Shown: positions 1 through 58,260, counted from the first letter of the stretch. The stretch: DNA of 64,000 bases from Oncomelania hupensis (GCA_036898135.1 CM072511.1:79531262-79595261); one strand, 5' to 3'. Notes: generated from the letters alone by a model not told the origin. Numbers and translations: made by a program.

Positions 1-723
1 CTGGCCATCATCTATGCTATTAACACTTTCCTAGAGACAAACCCGCCGCCCGGCCTGGGAGTCACTCTGATTACGGATTCCCAGGCCGCCTTCACGTGCC
101 TGGAGAGGGGTCGTTCCGACGCCAGACCTGGTCTGGTAGACGACGCCCTCAACTCGGCGCCCGCCCTGGCGGCTACCGGCAATGACCTCACCTTTTTCTG
201 GGTCCCGTCCCACGTAGGCATTGCCGGGAACGAGAAAGCTGACAGGGCGGCCTCTTTGGCCTCGGCAGGCCGTGCTCTTTCCTCGGCACCCGTCCTTCCA
301 TCCGCTACCGAGCTGGTGGGGGAGATCAGACGCAAGCTGTGGAGCGGCTGGTCCTCTGAGTTTGAGGCCTGGAGTGCCGGCCGCTCCTCGCTGGTCTTTC
401 CTACCAGCAACATACCGATATTACTTCAAGCCAACATCCCAATTCACATCAAAACTATTGCCCTTAGACTTTGCTCGGGCCACTGGAGGACGCGCTTCAC
501 ACCAACGGTGTGTGTGTGCGGCCTTCCGGTTGGCTACGAGCATTGTCTATTTGGGTGCACTGCTTTAGCTGACTGCTTTTCCCCCATCACTATGTCCTGT
601 AGGGCCCTGGGCCACCCTCTCGACATGATGGGGTTCCGCCGCTCCGTAGAGGCGAATGGAATGGGCTTCCTCATTCAAACCGCCCAGCTCATCTATCGGT
701 CCCCCGTTGGCAACCTGCTTTAA
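1..723 (+). mobile_element. 3' end of a LINE ORF2 with an RNase H domain (I/Nimb/LOA-like), truncated at the window edge
   Basis: An open frame runs from the first base to a stop at 721-723 without interruption. It begins inside an RNase H-like domain: the segment around 145-260 encodes a TDSQAAF stretch and then FFWVPSHVGIAGNEKADRAA, the usual RNase H block of non-LTR retrotransposons that carry RNase H downstream of reverse transcriptase. The rest encodes a C-terminal tail with Cys/His residues (CVCGLPVGYEHCLFGC), as seen at the end of such ORF2 proteins. The clade is inferred from the presence of RNase H; CR1- and RTE-type LINEs lack it. The intact frame suggests a fairly young copy. The element probably lies in an intron of the minus-strand gene that starts at 5,877. 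Confidence 0.75.
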
Positions 724-1884
724 GCTAATGTAGTTAAGCGACTCCGAGGGCGGGCACACGCTCTCAAGGTTTTTCTACCATTCATACGTAACCTTTTATC
801 CAAGTTTTATGAACGTCAGTAATTGTATAAACTTTGTCGAAAATTAACTGACTTGACTACCCATTCCCCACTTATTTTTCTCCCTGACTAGGTCGTTGGC
901 TATTACTGATTAATCTGAGCACATTATCATGTAATCTTAACTTAATCTGCCTATGCATTTAGTCGTACCTGACAATCTCATCCCTCTCCCAAACGCCTTC
1001 CCTTCTACAGGTCGATGCAAACAGTTGAGTAATTTTGAACTTCTTATGATACTATATCTTACTAACGGCCGTTTTATCCCTTCCTTACCCAAGTGCTTTC
1101 CCCACTTAGGTTGTAGACATAATTGGATATGTACTCCGACCTGTTAATTAATTTTAGAAATTATAACTTACAAATTTTATATAAGCGTAAGAATCACGAC
1201 TGTATTGGTCTTTTATTCACGTGAGTGTATGAATGTGGAAGGGGTTTTCACCCAGAACTCTCTGGAGGTACGAATGTGTACGGCTCGACCGGAGGGTTGA
1301 AAGTGGTCCGCCACATACCCAATTGTTTTTCTCCCTTGGTTGCTGAAACTCCGGCCTGCGGAGTTTTTTTTTTTTAACCTTTTAATGGATTATGTTATCT
1401 TAACTTAATCTCTTATGCCCTGGTTGATTGTACATTTATACCAAATGTTCTTAACGTTTATTTCGCATATTCGTTTTAAACTTATTATTTTAAATTTGGG
1501 GTGAAAGCTTTTTCCTTTTCCAAACATCCCAATCTATTGTCTTAAACTTATGTACATAATATTACTGTACATTTTACGGACTTATTATTATTCAGTTAGT
1601 ATTAGTTTACTTATTCCTGATTTATCACCTCATTGCTCTCCCTGTTTTTGGTATGAATGAACTGTATTATCTCCCCTAGATGTTCTTAATCTGACTTTTA
1701 ATTGGTCCTGAAAGGTTGTTGTTTGTAGATTATAGTCACACGACACTTTCGCGTATAGGTGACTACTGGACCGATTTATACTGACACCAGCGGGCCAGTT
1801 GTTGGTAAAGGGGAAAATAATATGATCACACGTTGACCAATCCGGGATTCAGTACAACTTATGTTAATCTGATGAATAAAAATT
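724..1884. other. non-coding AT-rich stretch, probably LINE 3' untranslated region and SINE body
   Basis: No convincing coding sequence is present. A GC hairpin (CTCCG / CGGAG with a 5-base loop) followed by a run of about 12 T lies near 1,351-1,376. It could be the 3' end of the preceding LINE or a polymerase III stop. The stretch just before 1,885 is probably the body of the SINE whose tRNA-like head follows on the minus strand. Confidence 0.35.
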
Positions 1885-1886
1885 GG

Positions 1887-1966
1887 TGCAACAACAACCG
1901 GGATTCGAACCAGCGACCTTTCGGTTACTAGCAAGACGCTCTTACCAACTGAGCTACCCGGCCCCA
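1887..1966 (-). repeat. tRNA-derived SINE head (A and B boxes)
   Basis: Read on the minus strand, the segment has a tRNA-like layout: an A-box-like TAGCTCAGTTGG, an anticodon-like arm with a CTAGTAA loop (AGT, Thr-like) and a B-box GGTTCGAATCC. The terminal bases that should form the acceptor stem do not pair well, and no clean 3' end follows. I therefore read it as the polymerase III promoter head of a SINE rather than a working tRNA gene. The body would extend towards lower coordinates. Confidence 0.6.
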
Positions 1967-2042
1967 TGCCTGAAAGGCCGGTCAGTAGATACTTTTAAAC
2001 CTATCTTAAACTCATTTTAACTGTAATTTTTACGTCCCCTAT

Positions 2043-2420
2043 ATGCCTTGGTGTCCGGGGACTTTAATCTACTTAACAAACAACAAACATCTGGAGTATG
2101 CCTCAACGGTCTGGGTTCCAACACAACAGACTCTCATCTCTAACATTATCCTGCTTAGAGCAGCACGCTTTGTCATGAGCAATTACAAGCCAACAGCAAG
2201 CGTGTCGTCAATACTGGAACAGCTGAAATGGCCAACTCTGCACAAAATAATAACAGCCAGACTCTCTAACTTCTACAAGATCCACCACAATCTCCTCCAT
2301 GTTAATTGCAAACATCTGAAATCCCTGTCCCCAAGAACTCGGCGAGGCAACACCTTGCAGTACGCCCGTATCATCCATCGCACCGAAAACCGCCAATCAT
2401 CCTTCTTCCCCGGACCATAA
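2043..2420 (+). mobile_element. LINE reverse-transcriptase C-terminal fragment (Rex1/CR1-group-like)
   Basis: An open frame encodes HLEYASTVWVPTQQ, then RAARFVMSNYK, then SVSSILEQLKWPTL. This is the conserved block downstream of the RT palm (LEYA.xVW, RAARFV, SVS.ML..L.WPTL) of Jockey-superfamily LINEs. It lacks the catalytic RT motifs and breaks off at both ends, so it is a relic. A related but different copy lies at about 14,020-16,060 on the other strand. Confidence 0.65.
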
Positions 2421-2650
2421 AAACTTAAACTCTTTGCCTGATGAGGTCGTCCAGGCTCCATCTGTGAGGCCTTCATTGCGAGGGCCTTGGAGGTTCTATG
2501 AGTTCTCTCAGCTACTTCAACCTCCTCCATCCATCTCACCTCAACACCTCCCCATGCCCTTATCCCTATATAGTGGCCTTAAATCCTCAAACACACATCG
2601 CCCCAGTACACAGCGGCAATTATCTCAGTTATAGATTGTGGTTGTCTATC

Positions 2651-2722
2651 GGAAGAGGAAGAAGAAGAAGAAGAAGAAGAAGAAGAAGAAGAAGAAGAAG
2701 AAGAAGAAGAAGAAGAAGAGAA
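2651..2722. repeat. (GAA)n microsatellite
   Basis: A nearly pure GAA tract of about 24 units, purine on the plus strand. Long low-complexity frames across it are artefacts of the repeat. Confidence 0.95.
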
Positions 2723-3560
2723 ATGTATAATAGTGCTAAGAATATGCAACAGCCAAGTAAGGTAAAGCACTAGAACCTCGGATAACTGGGATGGGTGGGA
2801 AATAATAGGGAGAGTGTGAGGGTGAGGGGGACCCAAAGATAGTGGATGTGTGTGTGTGTGGAAGGGAGAGGCGGTTAAAAATGAAGGGAGAAGCAGCCGA
2901 ATGGAAATTAATTTAATGCAAATAGTAATTTCCACACTAAAATGTGTATGGTCACATGATTTATAAAAACCCTTTAGTTACTTTACTGAACAGTAATAAA
3001 CAAAATGGCAAAGTCAAAATTTCAGGTCTTCATAAATATTTACGATTAGGGTTCAACAAAAAGTCCAAGAAAAAAGTAAAAGAAATTTTACAACTTTCAA
3101 CATTCAGAATATGTAAAAAAGAAGAAGAAATGATTGCACTGTTTTGAAGACTTTTGCAAATGCCAAACAGTAAATACATAGTCTTTGTTCCCCAGCTTAA
3201 TCAATAAAAACCTAAAGAAATGTATAATAAAGCAGAAGAAACTACACCTAGCGCCTTAGCGTGAAGAACTATCTTGATTATATACTGAAGCATAGGAAAC
3301 TGCGTTTAAGAGCTTGTTTTGAAACTTCTGTTCTATAATTCATGTCACAGCAAACCCATGTGTTCATCCTGGCTGAGAACACTGCAGGTGCTAAATCTAA
3401 ATCCTGTTTTAATGGTCTCACATATGTATATATTGACCATACCGAAGGATAAGCGTTTAATTGTCAAAGGCAATGGTTGTTTTCCCAGAAACATGCTTGG
3501 AAACCAAAGACTGGATGAAAATGAAACAGACATGCAACTTTAAGCCATATAATTAATTGG

Positions 3561-3654
3561 TTATATTATATTATATTATATTATATTATATTATATTATA
3601 TTATATTATATTATATTATATTATATTATATTATATTATATTATATTATATTAT
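3561..3654. repeat. (TTATA)n pentamer microsatellite
   Basis: About 19 units of a 5-bp repeat directly abut the 3' end of a minus-strand RTE-like LINE fragment. Other copies of this LINE carry a 5-bp (ATAGG)n tail at the same place, so this array probably grew from a mutated LINE tail. Confidence 0.95.
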
Positions 3655-3840
3655 CCCATAACTCGGAAGTCACTGGGGCACCACAGATGATCGTTTAACC
3701 AGCGTACTCCAAACTCAGCAACCCTCATGACATCGCCAGTCCATTCTCGAATGTTGTCCTCCCATCTCTTTTTCGGTCATCCTTTTCTTCTGGCTCATTG
3801 CACTGCGCCTTTCAGAATAGTCTTTGCAAGGCCTTGATTT
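3655..3840 (-). mobile_element. 3' end of an RTE-like LINE, 5'-truncated
   Basis: On the minus strand this matches the ends of the copies at 13,091-13,300, 19,790-19,990 and 48,360-48,690. Shared features are the stretch after a Gly/Arg-rich segment, a diagnostic block reading ENRERWSTL-like in intact copies, and a terminal GAGTTA(C/T)xGG before the pentamer tail. Only the last ~180 bp is present, as expected from incomplete reverse transcription. Confidence 0.7.
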
Positions 3841-3944
3841 ATTATACAGTCATTATTTAGAAAGCACATTCAATGTATAAATAGCTTGTTTTTTGCGACA
3901 ATACAAATTATAGGCATAGAATGCATATCATCAGCAAGATAACA

Positions 3945-4225
3945 GAAGGAGGAGAGGAAGAGGAGGATGAGGAGGAAGAGAAAAAGAAGAAGAAGAAGGA
4001 GGAGTAGTAGGAGGAGGAGGAGGAAAAGAAGGAGAAGAAGAAGAGGAGGAGGAGGAGGCGGAGGATGATGATGGGGGAGGATGAGATAGATGGACAGAGG
4101 AGGAAGAGGATGAAGAAGGAGGAGGGGGAGGAGAAGCAGAAGAAGAAGAAGAAGAGAAGAAGAAGAAGAAGAAGAAGAAGAAGAAGAAGAAGAAGAAGAA
4201 GAAGAAGAAGAAGAAGAAGGAGAAA
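3945..4225. repeat. purine-rich (GGA/GAA) low-complexity tract
   Basis: About 280 bp almost entirely of A and G on the plus strand, grading from mixed GGA/GAA into pure (GAA)n at about 4,140-4,220. It lies immediately 3' (on the minus strand) of the last visible exon of the EVC-like gene, so it is probably intronic. Such tracts can form triplex DNA. Confidence 0.9.
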
Positions 4226-4352
4226 AATTGCTATGGGATTGCTATAGAGTTTCATACGAATGTGTATGAGACCTTGCAGGTTGAATATCATGCTTGGACA
4301 ATCAAGAAGGGGCGTACTTAACATTTTCACTAAATTACAAGCATGTTCTCAC

Positions 4353-5877
4353 CCATTTCCTTGTGAAAGGACATCCACCATGCCTCTGCACAGAGCTTCA
4401 TCCACTTCTACTTTTGTCTGTGTTCCTCCATCCTCCCCTCCTTTTACGTTCTTGCTCCGCCTGAAACGGGCACTGATCTTCTTCTTTTTCTTGCTATCAG
4501 CTGAAAGTGGCACTGCCTCTATTGACTGAAGGGACACAATGAGAACAGTAATTAGGTTAACGGTAAGACATGCAATACACGTAGTCCACATTCCCCCTCC
4601 TTTCCCCCTCCCACACACACACACCAATGCACCCCTTGAGCATGCTGCTGGATTAGAACGAGCACAAGTCAATTGTGTATTAGATCTTACATCTTTGTCC
4701 AGCTCAATATCTGGAGCATTCTAGACTTTGCTTTATAATTTACTGTAAAATGGTAAAATAACACAAATTTATACCTGGAGAGGACAGATCAATTTCTTTG
4801 CAAATACATAAAATAAACCCAGAGAGTCTCTTAGCAGGAAAAAAAAAGGAGCCCATACACGTGCAGTACTATAAGCATACAGCCTAGATTAAATTAGTAA
4901 AGGCCTAATTCTCTCTCTCTGTCTCTCTCTCAAATCTGAGCAGGCGTTGCCTCTATGCTGGGGGACTTATCGACGTACATATGTAGCGAAACGGGGAGGG
5001 AATGCGATGGCAATGTGATTACCTAATACTTCAAGCAAACCTGTTATCTGCAATTAAAGGTCCACTGAGTATTAAGAGAGGTCGAGATCAAGATCAAGCT
5101 ATAGGCTACGACTAGTCTCAGCTATGGTGCTGTATGTATTATAAGCTATTTGGATGAGTTAATGTTGAAGAAAATAAATTAATACCCACCAACATCTTAT
5201 CTCCTTTTACTGGTTCTGCTACAAGGACAGGATCCGTCATCAGCAATTGATCCTCTTCATCTTGTTTCTGAAAATAAAAAATAAACGTAAATAAATAACA
5301 GCACAACAAATGATACTAATTCAAGTATCATAATGAAAAATACGGTAGTAGGCTAATGCCATTCCTGGAAACTTCACAACAAATTTACCCTGTATAAGCT
5401 ATAATCCTTTTTGGTCGAACTATAGCCTATATATATATATATATATACCGTAAAAACGAAAGCCAATTATACATTTAATTTGCAGTATGTAACAAAAAAT
5501 ATTTCCCACGAACTGTCAGCTTTTAATATTGGTTTTCTAGCAGGGAGGTCTGCTTAACGGTGAAATTTGTTTTAAAAACCCTGTCCATAGCTCATTGATC
5601 GATATATAGATATCCTTTTAAAATTATACTTTTATTCAAATCAACAGAAAAACAAAAGAACCAAATAGAAACAAACCCTTTTCTTCTGCCATGATAACAA
5701 GAACGGTCTGACACAGAGAGCTGTTAAGCCAGCACCAATAATAATTCCCAAGAAGAAGGCACCGGCAATCCAAGCTTTATCTATAGTGAACTCATCGACA
5801 TCAACTTTGAGAGTGATCGGAAGGCAAAAATCATAAATGCCAGTGGTGTATCCTATATTTGAGCAATTGTAAGACAT
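4353..5877 (-). CDS. EVC: EVC-like ciliary membrane protein, N-terminal exons 1-4 (partial)
   Basis: Four minus-strand exons join in frame: 5,877-5,677 (67 codons from the ATG), 5,267-5,190 (26), 4,720-4,691 (10) and 4,525-4,353 (57 codons plus 2 bases). Each has AG acceptors and GT donors, and the first three introns are phase 0. The protein starts with a short N-terminus of about 35 residues without a classical signal peptide. One hydrophobic helix follows at about residues 36-56 (WIAGAFFLGIIIGAGLTALC), then a basic segment (SWQKKR), an acidic linker and a lysine-rich stretch (SKKKKKISARFRRSK). Vertebrate EVC also has a single N-terminal helix and a charged linker before its coiled coil. 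The identity rests mainly on this topology and on lying head to head with EVC2; the coiled-coil exons lie beyond the left edge. EVC acts with EVC2 at the ciliary base in Hedgehog signalling. It could be another type III membrane protein. Confidence 0.62.
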
Positions 5878-7071
5878 CTTTGAGCTTCGTTTTCTTCTAT
5901 TTTTTCACTGATTTAAAACGGAAGTTCATAGATTTGTAGAAGGACCTACAAGTGCAAGCACCACATCACATCTTTCGCTACGAGGCACATGCTAGCCGCC
6001 ATATTTGTTTTGATAAATAACTCGGTCCGTGCACGGTTTCTAAGCGGTTGACCAATCGGTAAGCTCGTTGTTTCATGTTTTGGCAATGGCGCGAGGCAGG
6101 AGATAAACACTCAAGTTGCCAAAATAGGCTTCATTTAGTTATAATAATTTATGTTCTGTTTCGATAGAGTACTTCGACTGATAATGTATTGGTGAGTGTG
6201 GTTTGCTTTTCGTATTATTACAACCGATATCCTGCTCGTAATTTGGATGTTACTATATATTCTCTCACTCCTGGCATGTATGTTTCTGGCATTGCATGGT
6301 TGCCACTGCCAGCACACAGACAATGTGCAACACTTGACTAGACCTAGCTGCTTGATACTCTACTGGCAGTGAAAAAAAAGGAACTAGAAATAAATAATAC
6401 AGTAATAAAATACCATAGAGTTGATTAGTTTTGATACAAATTTATTTTAGCCCAGTAAAATGATCAACGAATGAGAACACAAGTAAAACCTCACAAAGTG
6501 TTCAAAATAATTAGAAATTGAGCCATCATGTACTTAATTAATATTACTCTAGTACTAGTAGGTTTGTCCATAAGTTGTCTTTTTTTTCAGTAACTAATTA
6601 AGTAACTGATGGCTCATTGTGATATTAATAGCCTAACGAGGGCGAAGCAATTGCAAGTGAGTTGAGGAGGATCGAATTAGATTACCATTTAGTTGACGTA
6701 GGTAGATTAAAGTCCGCGGACACATATAGCGTATAGGGGACTAACATAATTGTGTTATCCTTATAAACTTTTTTTAACTTCCAGAGGTTGTCATGCCCAT
6801 GGCTTTAATTGTGATTGTACAAGTGTTAATTTGTCCTATTTAATTTCCTGAGATTTTGTATACTATCAATCGGTAGTCTGCTTGTTGGCACTTGTGAATC
6901 ATGTATATTATATTTTCTTCTTCTTCTTCTTCTTTTCTTTTTTTAAAATATGAAACATTTTAATTGTGTGCATGAGAATAACTGAGCTACTCTGTAGATT
7001 AAAAGCAATGAAATCAATGTTCACAGTTGTTTTTTTAAATCTTAACTTTGTACGTTGTTTTTGTCTTTCAG
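5878..7071. promoter_or_regulatory. putative bidirectional promoter between EVC-like and EVC2
   Basis: The 1.2 kb between the divergent start codons has no convincing coding sequence. Close to the minus-strand gene are a GCCGCCAT (5,995-6,002), matching a YY1 site on the minus strand, and a CCAAT box (6,052-6,056) in a locally GC-richer stretch (about 5,940-6,110). No good TATA box is placed to serve either gene. An acceptor (TTTCAG ending at 7,071) shortly before the EVC2 ATG implies an upstream non-coding first exon of EVC2 somewhere in this interval. A full RFX X-box was not found. Several AT-rich and T-run stretches fill the right half. Confidence 0.5.
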
Positions 7072-7128
7072 TTGAAACATTTTAAAGAATTGGACTTGGT
7101 GACAAGAAAGGGGGCAGGAGATAAAGTC

Positions 7129-53554
<46,426 letters not shown>

Positions 53555-53617
53555 GTGACTTCCTAAAATGTCTGCAATATTATAATACATTGTGACATGT
53601 TTGCATACATTACACTT

Positions 53618-53623
53618 AATAAA
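53618..53623 (+). terminator. polyadenylation signal of EVC2
   Basis: AATAAA 64 bases after the stop codon; the first canonical signal downstream of the gene. Confidence 0.7.
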
Positions 53624-56600
53624 TTAAGCCTAGAAAATGTAAGTCTTTGAGAAAATAATGATTTTAATTTATTCTTTATTTGTTACTTACATATGGGTAT
53701 CAAAGTAGACCCATGTGAACATGACATTTTTTTGTTTTTTAAAAATTCACATTGATTAATTTAACATTCTTTTTTGGAGGGGAAGGTGGGGAGTGGTAGG
53801 GGGGGGGGGGGGGAATACTCCACTACTTTGCTCAATTTTGTGATTTTCACTTTGAGTCATGATTCAGTAACCTTTCTCACAAGTTTTGTTGACCCTAATA
53901 ATCAAAATTGTTTCTACCTACAAGAAAGTATGTTACATTTCTAAACTTGCTCAAGCTATCTCACTGTTAATTTCCACATATAAACTCAATTGTTGGCCTT
54001 TTTATTCAGATGGGATATCAATGATCTCTGATGATTTATTATATTTGTTGTTTATTATGTTTTATTGTTGCTTAGCATTTATTGGACAGTATATTTTTCT
54101 GTGCCTTCATCGATGATCTTGTTATTTTTGTTACTGTTTCCTGCCATAATTTATAGAAGAAAGAAACAAAACATATTTACTTATTTGTTTTGTGGAGCCT
54201 TTCTACCTTTTGTGTACATTTTGACAGAGCCAGGTTTGAAGGTTTTACTAGAAATTGTAAACATTAATCATGTAGTGTTAGGCAACTCTGAAAATTTTAC
54301 ATGTTGGCATACTTCGTTGAAATTTCAAGATGACTAACATTTTCACCATCAAATGCTTTCATAGAATGTTATAAACAGTGTATTATTTTTTAAGAGTGAG
54401 TGTAGCAAACACTAACCTTGAAAAACATTTACACAAAATACAAACAGATTGACTCATTGTTTTCCAAAATGTTAGGTCTTGTAAAAAAAAAAAAAAGGAC
54501 CAAGCTTAATCAAGGAAGGTAAATTAGTTTCAGCGACCAGCTTGTATTGCCTCATTTTCAGTTTTCTCATGAGTGCATCTATGGCATTATAATTGCAAAG
54601 CTTAATCCGTCCATTGTCATTCATTTTCACTTTGCAGATATGATACAGTATGCTTTTATTTACACAGCACCTACCCCCCAAAATATATAATTAACAAATT
54701 ATTCAACTTTGTTAAAATGGTAGTTTTCGCCTATCTTGTTGCTTTAATTTTGGTAAAGTTTTATTTGTAAACGATGATTGATCACAATGATTGCATTTTC
54801 ATGCATGTTATTTATTTTATTTTATTTTATCATTGATCACTGAAGCAATTACAATATTTTAGTACTCCTGAACACTGAAGACACAATATTGTAAAATTTA
54901 TATAATACTTTATACTGCCATCAAGTCTTTATAATATTAAAATTTTTAAAATGCTCATCAGAATTATACCATGCATATATGTTCAGTTATGTCTCATAAT
55001 TCAACAGTTTGTATAAAATGTAATGACTTCACTAGGATCTGAAATATAACTTTCTCATTTAATTTACACACATGAATTATCATTTTCATTGTTGAAAATT
55101 GGCGCTTCATTTATGAAAATTTCTTGTTTTTTCATCCATCTTAACTAAATTATACGTAATTTGTTATAAACTCACTACTTCATTTCATATCCCCAAATCC
55201 ACTCCAGTTCATGTGATATGTACAGTAAAAAGAACTTGGTATTCAGGGAAAAATGACTTTATTTTATGATTTTGTGATATTAATCTACGGAATAACATTT
55301 TTAATTCACACATGTAGAAATTGTATTGTCTTATCATTTAAATGTGTGAGGGAAGTTGTGTGTATGTTCCTATCCTTATTTTCTCCTTTATGAGAACGGC
55401 AAGAATGTTTCAGTTTGTAAAGTTTATTGCACTTCAGACAACGATTGCAATAAATTAAAACAACATACAGATCACAAGAATACAGACTCACATTTAAAAT
55501 AAATGCAACAAGGTATATTCATCCATTGCTACTTATGCAGACTGACTAGAAAAAAAATATATCGTCAAACTAGTTAAGTAATTCATAAATAATCCATACA
55601 ACACAAGAAAAAAGTGTATTCTAAAGAAACATAAAATAAGCATACTTTTTTCCCCATGAAAACAATACAAACAAACCTTGCATTCATATTTTTACATTTA
55701 GAATCTAGCAACTACATCTAAAGTTATTCAGAAGTCTTAAGGATCACTGCTAGAACTGGAATGGTTAACCAATAAAGTAACCATTTACTGGAACAAAGCA
55801 AGCGTCTGTCAAGACTAGAATGATCAGAGAACATGAACAACTGCATTGCAGCCACAGACAGATCTGTACAACCATGTAACAAACAACTCCTATCTTTATT
55901 TTGTTCTCACTTATTCCTTTGGCGACTGGAATGTCTTTGAAAACTTTTGTAACGTAACTTGTGTATTAATTTTGCAAGAAGCAATAAAACAAAATATTAA
56001 AATGTGCAGATCAACCTTCCTAAAACCAATCTAAATAAAACAATAATTCTTATATTGATGCCTCTAGTATGTTCAGACAAAAAGAAAAAAAACACTATAA
56101 AGTATACAAGTATATACGTCAATTTTAAAAAAGTCAAGATCGAGATCCTATACATTTATGAATGTGTATGAGACAGAAAACATACTGCTGTGTCAAAATA
56201 ATTCTTCAGCTGTGACCAGATACAGTAATACAATAAAATTGATAAATATTGTTCAATTCAGAACATTCAAAATTTAATGTTACCCTTCCAAATTTAAAAT
56301 GATGTTGATTGCAAAAATGCTGTCAGTAAGATTAATAATTATATAAAAATATAGTTCATAAAATGAAAAAGTCACGTTTTAAAAAGACTTTAGTGACTAC
56401 AAAGAAAAAAAAAGAAGTGCAACTGCAATAATGCATTAGAAAACTACCAATACTCACATCAATTGTCAAAAAAATCAGTTATGCAATCACAGAATCAATA
56501 TAGAATACAACAACATACACAGTTTTAAGTACGTTACATAATGTGTGCCCTATTTCACCCACTACATTACGTTTACTTCATTATACTAAACTATGATCTT

Positions 56601-56740
56601 GATCTTGATTGTATCTTGGGCATGTTTATGCTGGTACTTGGGCAGTGATCCAATGTTGGCATTTAACCAACCGTATGACTAGAGGCGAGCACTAGATGGT
56701 CCCCAGGTAGGACAATGAAATTTTACAATTGATTGATTGA
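53624..56740. other. AT-rich intergenic DNA, nothing recognised
   Basis: There is a G-run at 53,799-53,813, and no frame with splice sites or a recognisable repeat. The 3' untranslated region of the minus-strand gene at 63.4-63.8 kb could reach this far only if it is very long. Confidence 0.5.
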
Positions 56741-56744
56741 TTGA

Positions 56745-57320
56745 TTTATTATTGCTTCAGGTCCAGCGGACTCTTCCGAGCCAAATCAGGACCGGACAAC
56801 CCCCGATCCGCATAAAAGATCTGCTGAAACAACCCCAGTGGGAAAATTGAATGCCCTCCACCGGCCAGTCACTTTACAATAAAGACATCCCACGCGGGGG
56901 ACGGCTGAGGGTTGACCTCAACTACGCGAACACCCCGGTTACAAAAACAAAATAGAACACAAACATCATCATAAATCATCAATGAAACACATACATATAA
57001 AATGCCTATAGTGCTAAATAGTACAATCATAGGAAGCCCTAGTGACCACCCGGCAGAAAGCGTCCAACACTCCCAAGCTGATCCAACAGACCTCATACAC
57101 AAACAAGGAGTCTTGTCCAGGAAGAGTTTTCAAGAAAAAAGGTAGGTCATTGATCTAGCGAAGAAGAAGATAGTATAGCAGAGTGAAGGACAGAGCAGGA
57201 ATAGGAAAGAATAAATGAGGAAGACAGCAACAGTGGGAATTTAAAGCACTAAATTTCCATAAAGTGGGGATACTATTTATACTGAAAACCCCCGGCACTC
57301 CAACGGGGGTACTGTTGCCG
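56745..57320 (-). mobile_element. TGTAA-family retroposon, near full length, with (AATC)n tail
   Basis: Reverse complement of the 31,066-32,040 element without its SINE. It runs from the tail side at 56,730-56,745 (ATTG repeats) through GTCCAGCGGACTCTTCCGAG and ACTTTACAATAAAGACATCC to ATTTATACTGAAAACCCC at the 5' end. The tail unit differs from TGTAA. Confidence 0.82.
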
Positions 57321-57329
57321 CAGTGAATC

Positions 57330-58260
57330 TGTCTTGCCTATAAAGGAAAGACAGGTTTTCAACTGTGGCTTTCACTGTTCCCTTTATAGGTTTGAACAAT
57401 CTACAGTGGCAAGATTGCTCATGACCCCAAGGGGTATGAAATTTTACAAACCCCATTGGGTTTCATACAGATAAACTTTCATCCAAATGTCCAAAACTCA
57501 CTCTGCTTTGCAGCAGATATATATACTAACAGACATTAGGTTTCCTTATAGAAGCTAGTTTGCCATATAGAGGCTAGGTTGCTTAAGTCCATACTTCCAG
57601 AATAACTTCGCTTTGCAGAGGATACACAAACTAGTTCAGCATCAGGACCCAAAATTCGTAAACGGCCTTACAGACTGACCATGTTTCGTCATGTTTCGTG
57701 GTAGACAAATGACATGCATGTCGCTGACCTCCAAGTGACCACATTTGAACTCGTTTTGATCCTTGCACACAAACCTTTTCCTCGATAGAATAATTCCAAT
57801 TTTATTTTTCATGCTGCCTAAGGTGTCAGTTGCAAAACTTTTCCAATAGGCAGCCAATCAAAAACAATGTCAGTTTCAGATTCAGTCAGTCCATTTACTC
57901 TTTTCACTCCTTCTTTCCTTTAGATAATTGTTGCTGTAGTAATTGTGACAGTTTGGCAATAAAACCCTGCTGTTTTACTACAAGAACAATGGTAACAGCA
58001 GCTGCTGATGCAGCTAGCTTGCGTTTTGTATCAAAAACAACGGAAATCATTTTACTACTATGAAGCTTTTCCATATGGCTTTGCGAATTGCAAAGGTCAA
58101 AGTCACATTGCAGGCAATGCATTGCTGCGTCTCGATACAACAGACAAGCAAAGCACTGCCTGCAACGAAACATGTTTACCTCTAAAAAGGCCCTGAATAT
58201 TTGGTCAATTAAAAATGTTGCCAGGTGGCACAATTACACAGACAATTTAAATCAATAAAA
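57330..58260. repeat. mixed repeat remnants
   Basis: 57,330-57,470 contains an inverted pair around CTTGCCTATAAAGGAAAG / CTTTATAGG. 57,850-57,970 repeats the right part of the 17,830-17,970 element (AACAATGTCAGTTTCAG and GATAATTGTTGCTGTAGTA-like blocks). The minus-strand frame at 57,904-58,233 overlaps this repeat and is not supported as a gene. Confidence 0.45.

Noticed and set aside
1887..1966. A functional tRNA gene on the minus strand
   Set aside because: The acceptor stem does not pair and the sequence continues into a SINE-like body; only the internal promoter boxes are convincing.
2498..2935. Frames reading long runs of Arg, Ser or Leu across the GAA tracts (also at 3,908-4,330)
   Set aside because: They are translations of triplet repeats and have no splice sites or domain.
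7048..7128. An earlier in-frame ATG at 7,048 for EVC2
   Set aside because: It lies upstream of the acceptor at 7,070-7,071, and starting there would put a charged stretch before the signal peptide.
53799..53813. G-run (and the C-run at 62,803-62,824) as a G-quadruplex regulator
   Set aside because: They are uninterrupted homopolymers that are just as likely to be sequencing or assembly length errors.
57904..58233. Cys-rich minus-strand frame
   Set aside because: Part of it is the same interspersed repeat seen at 17,830-17,970, and there is no splice or domain support.
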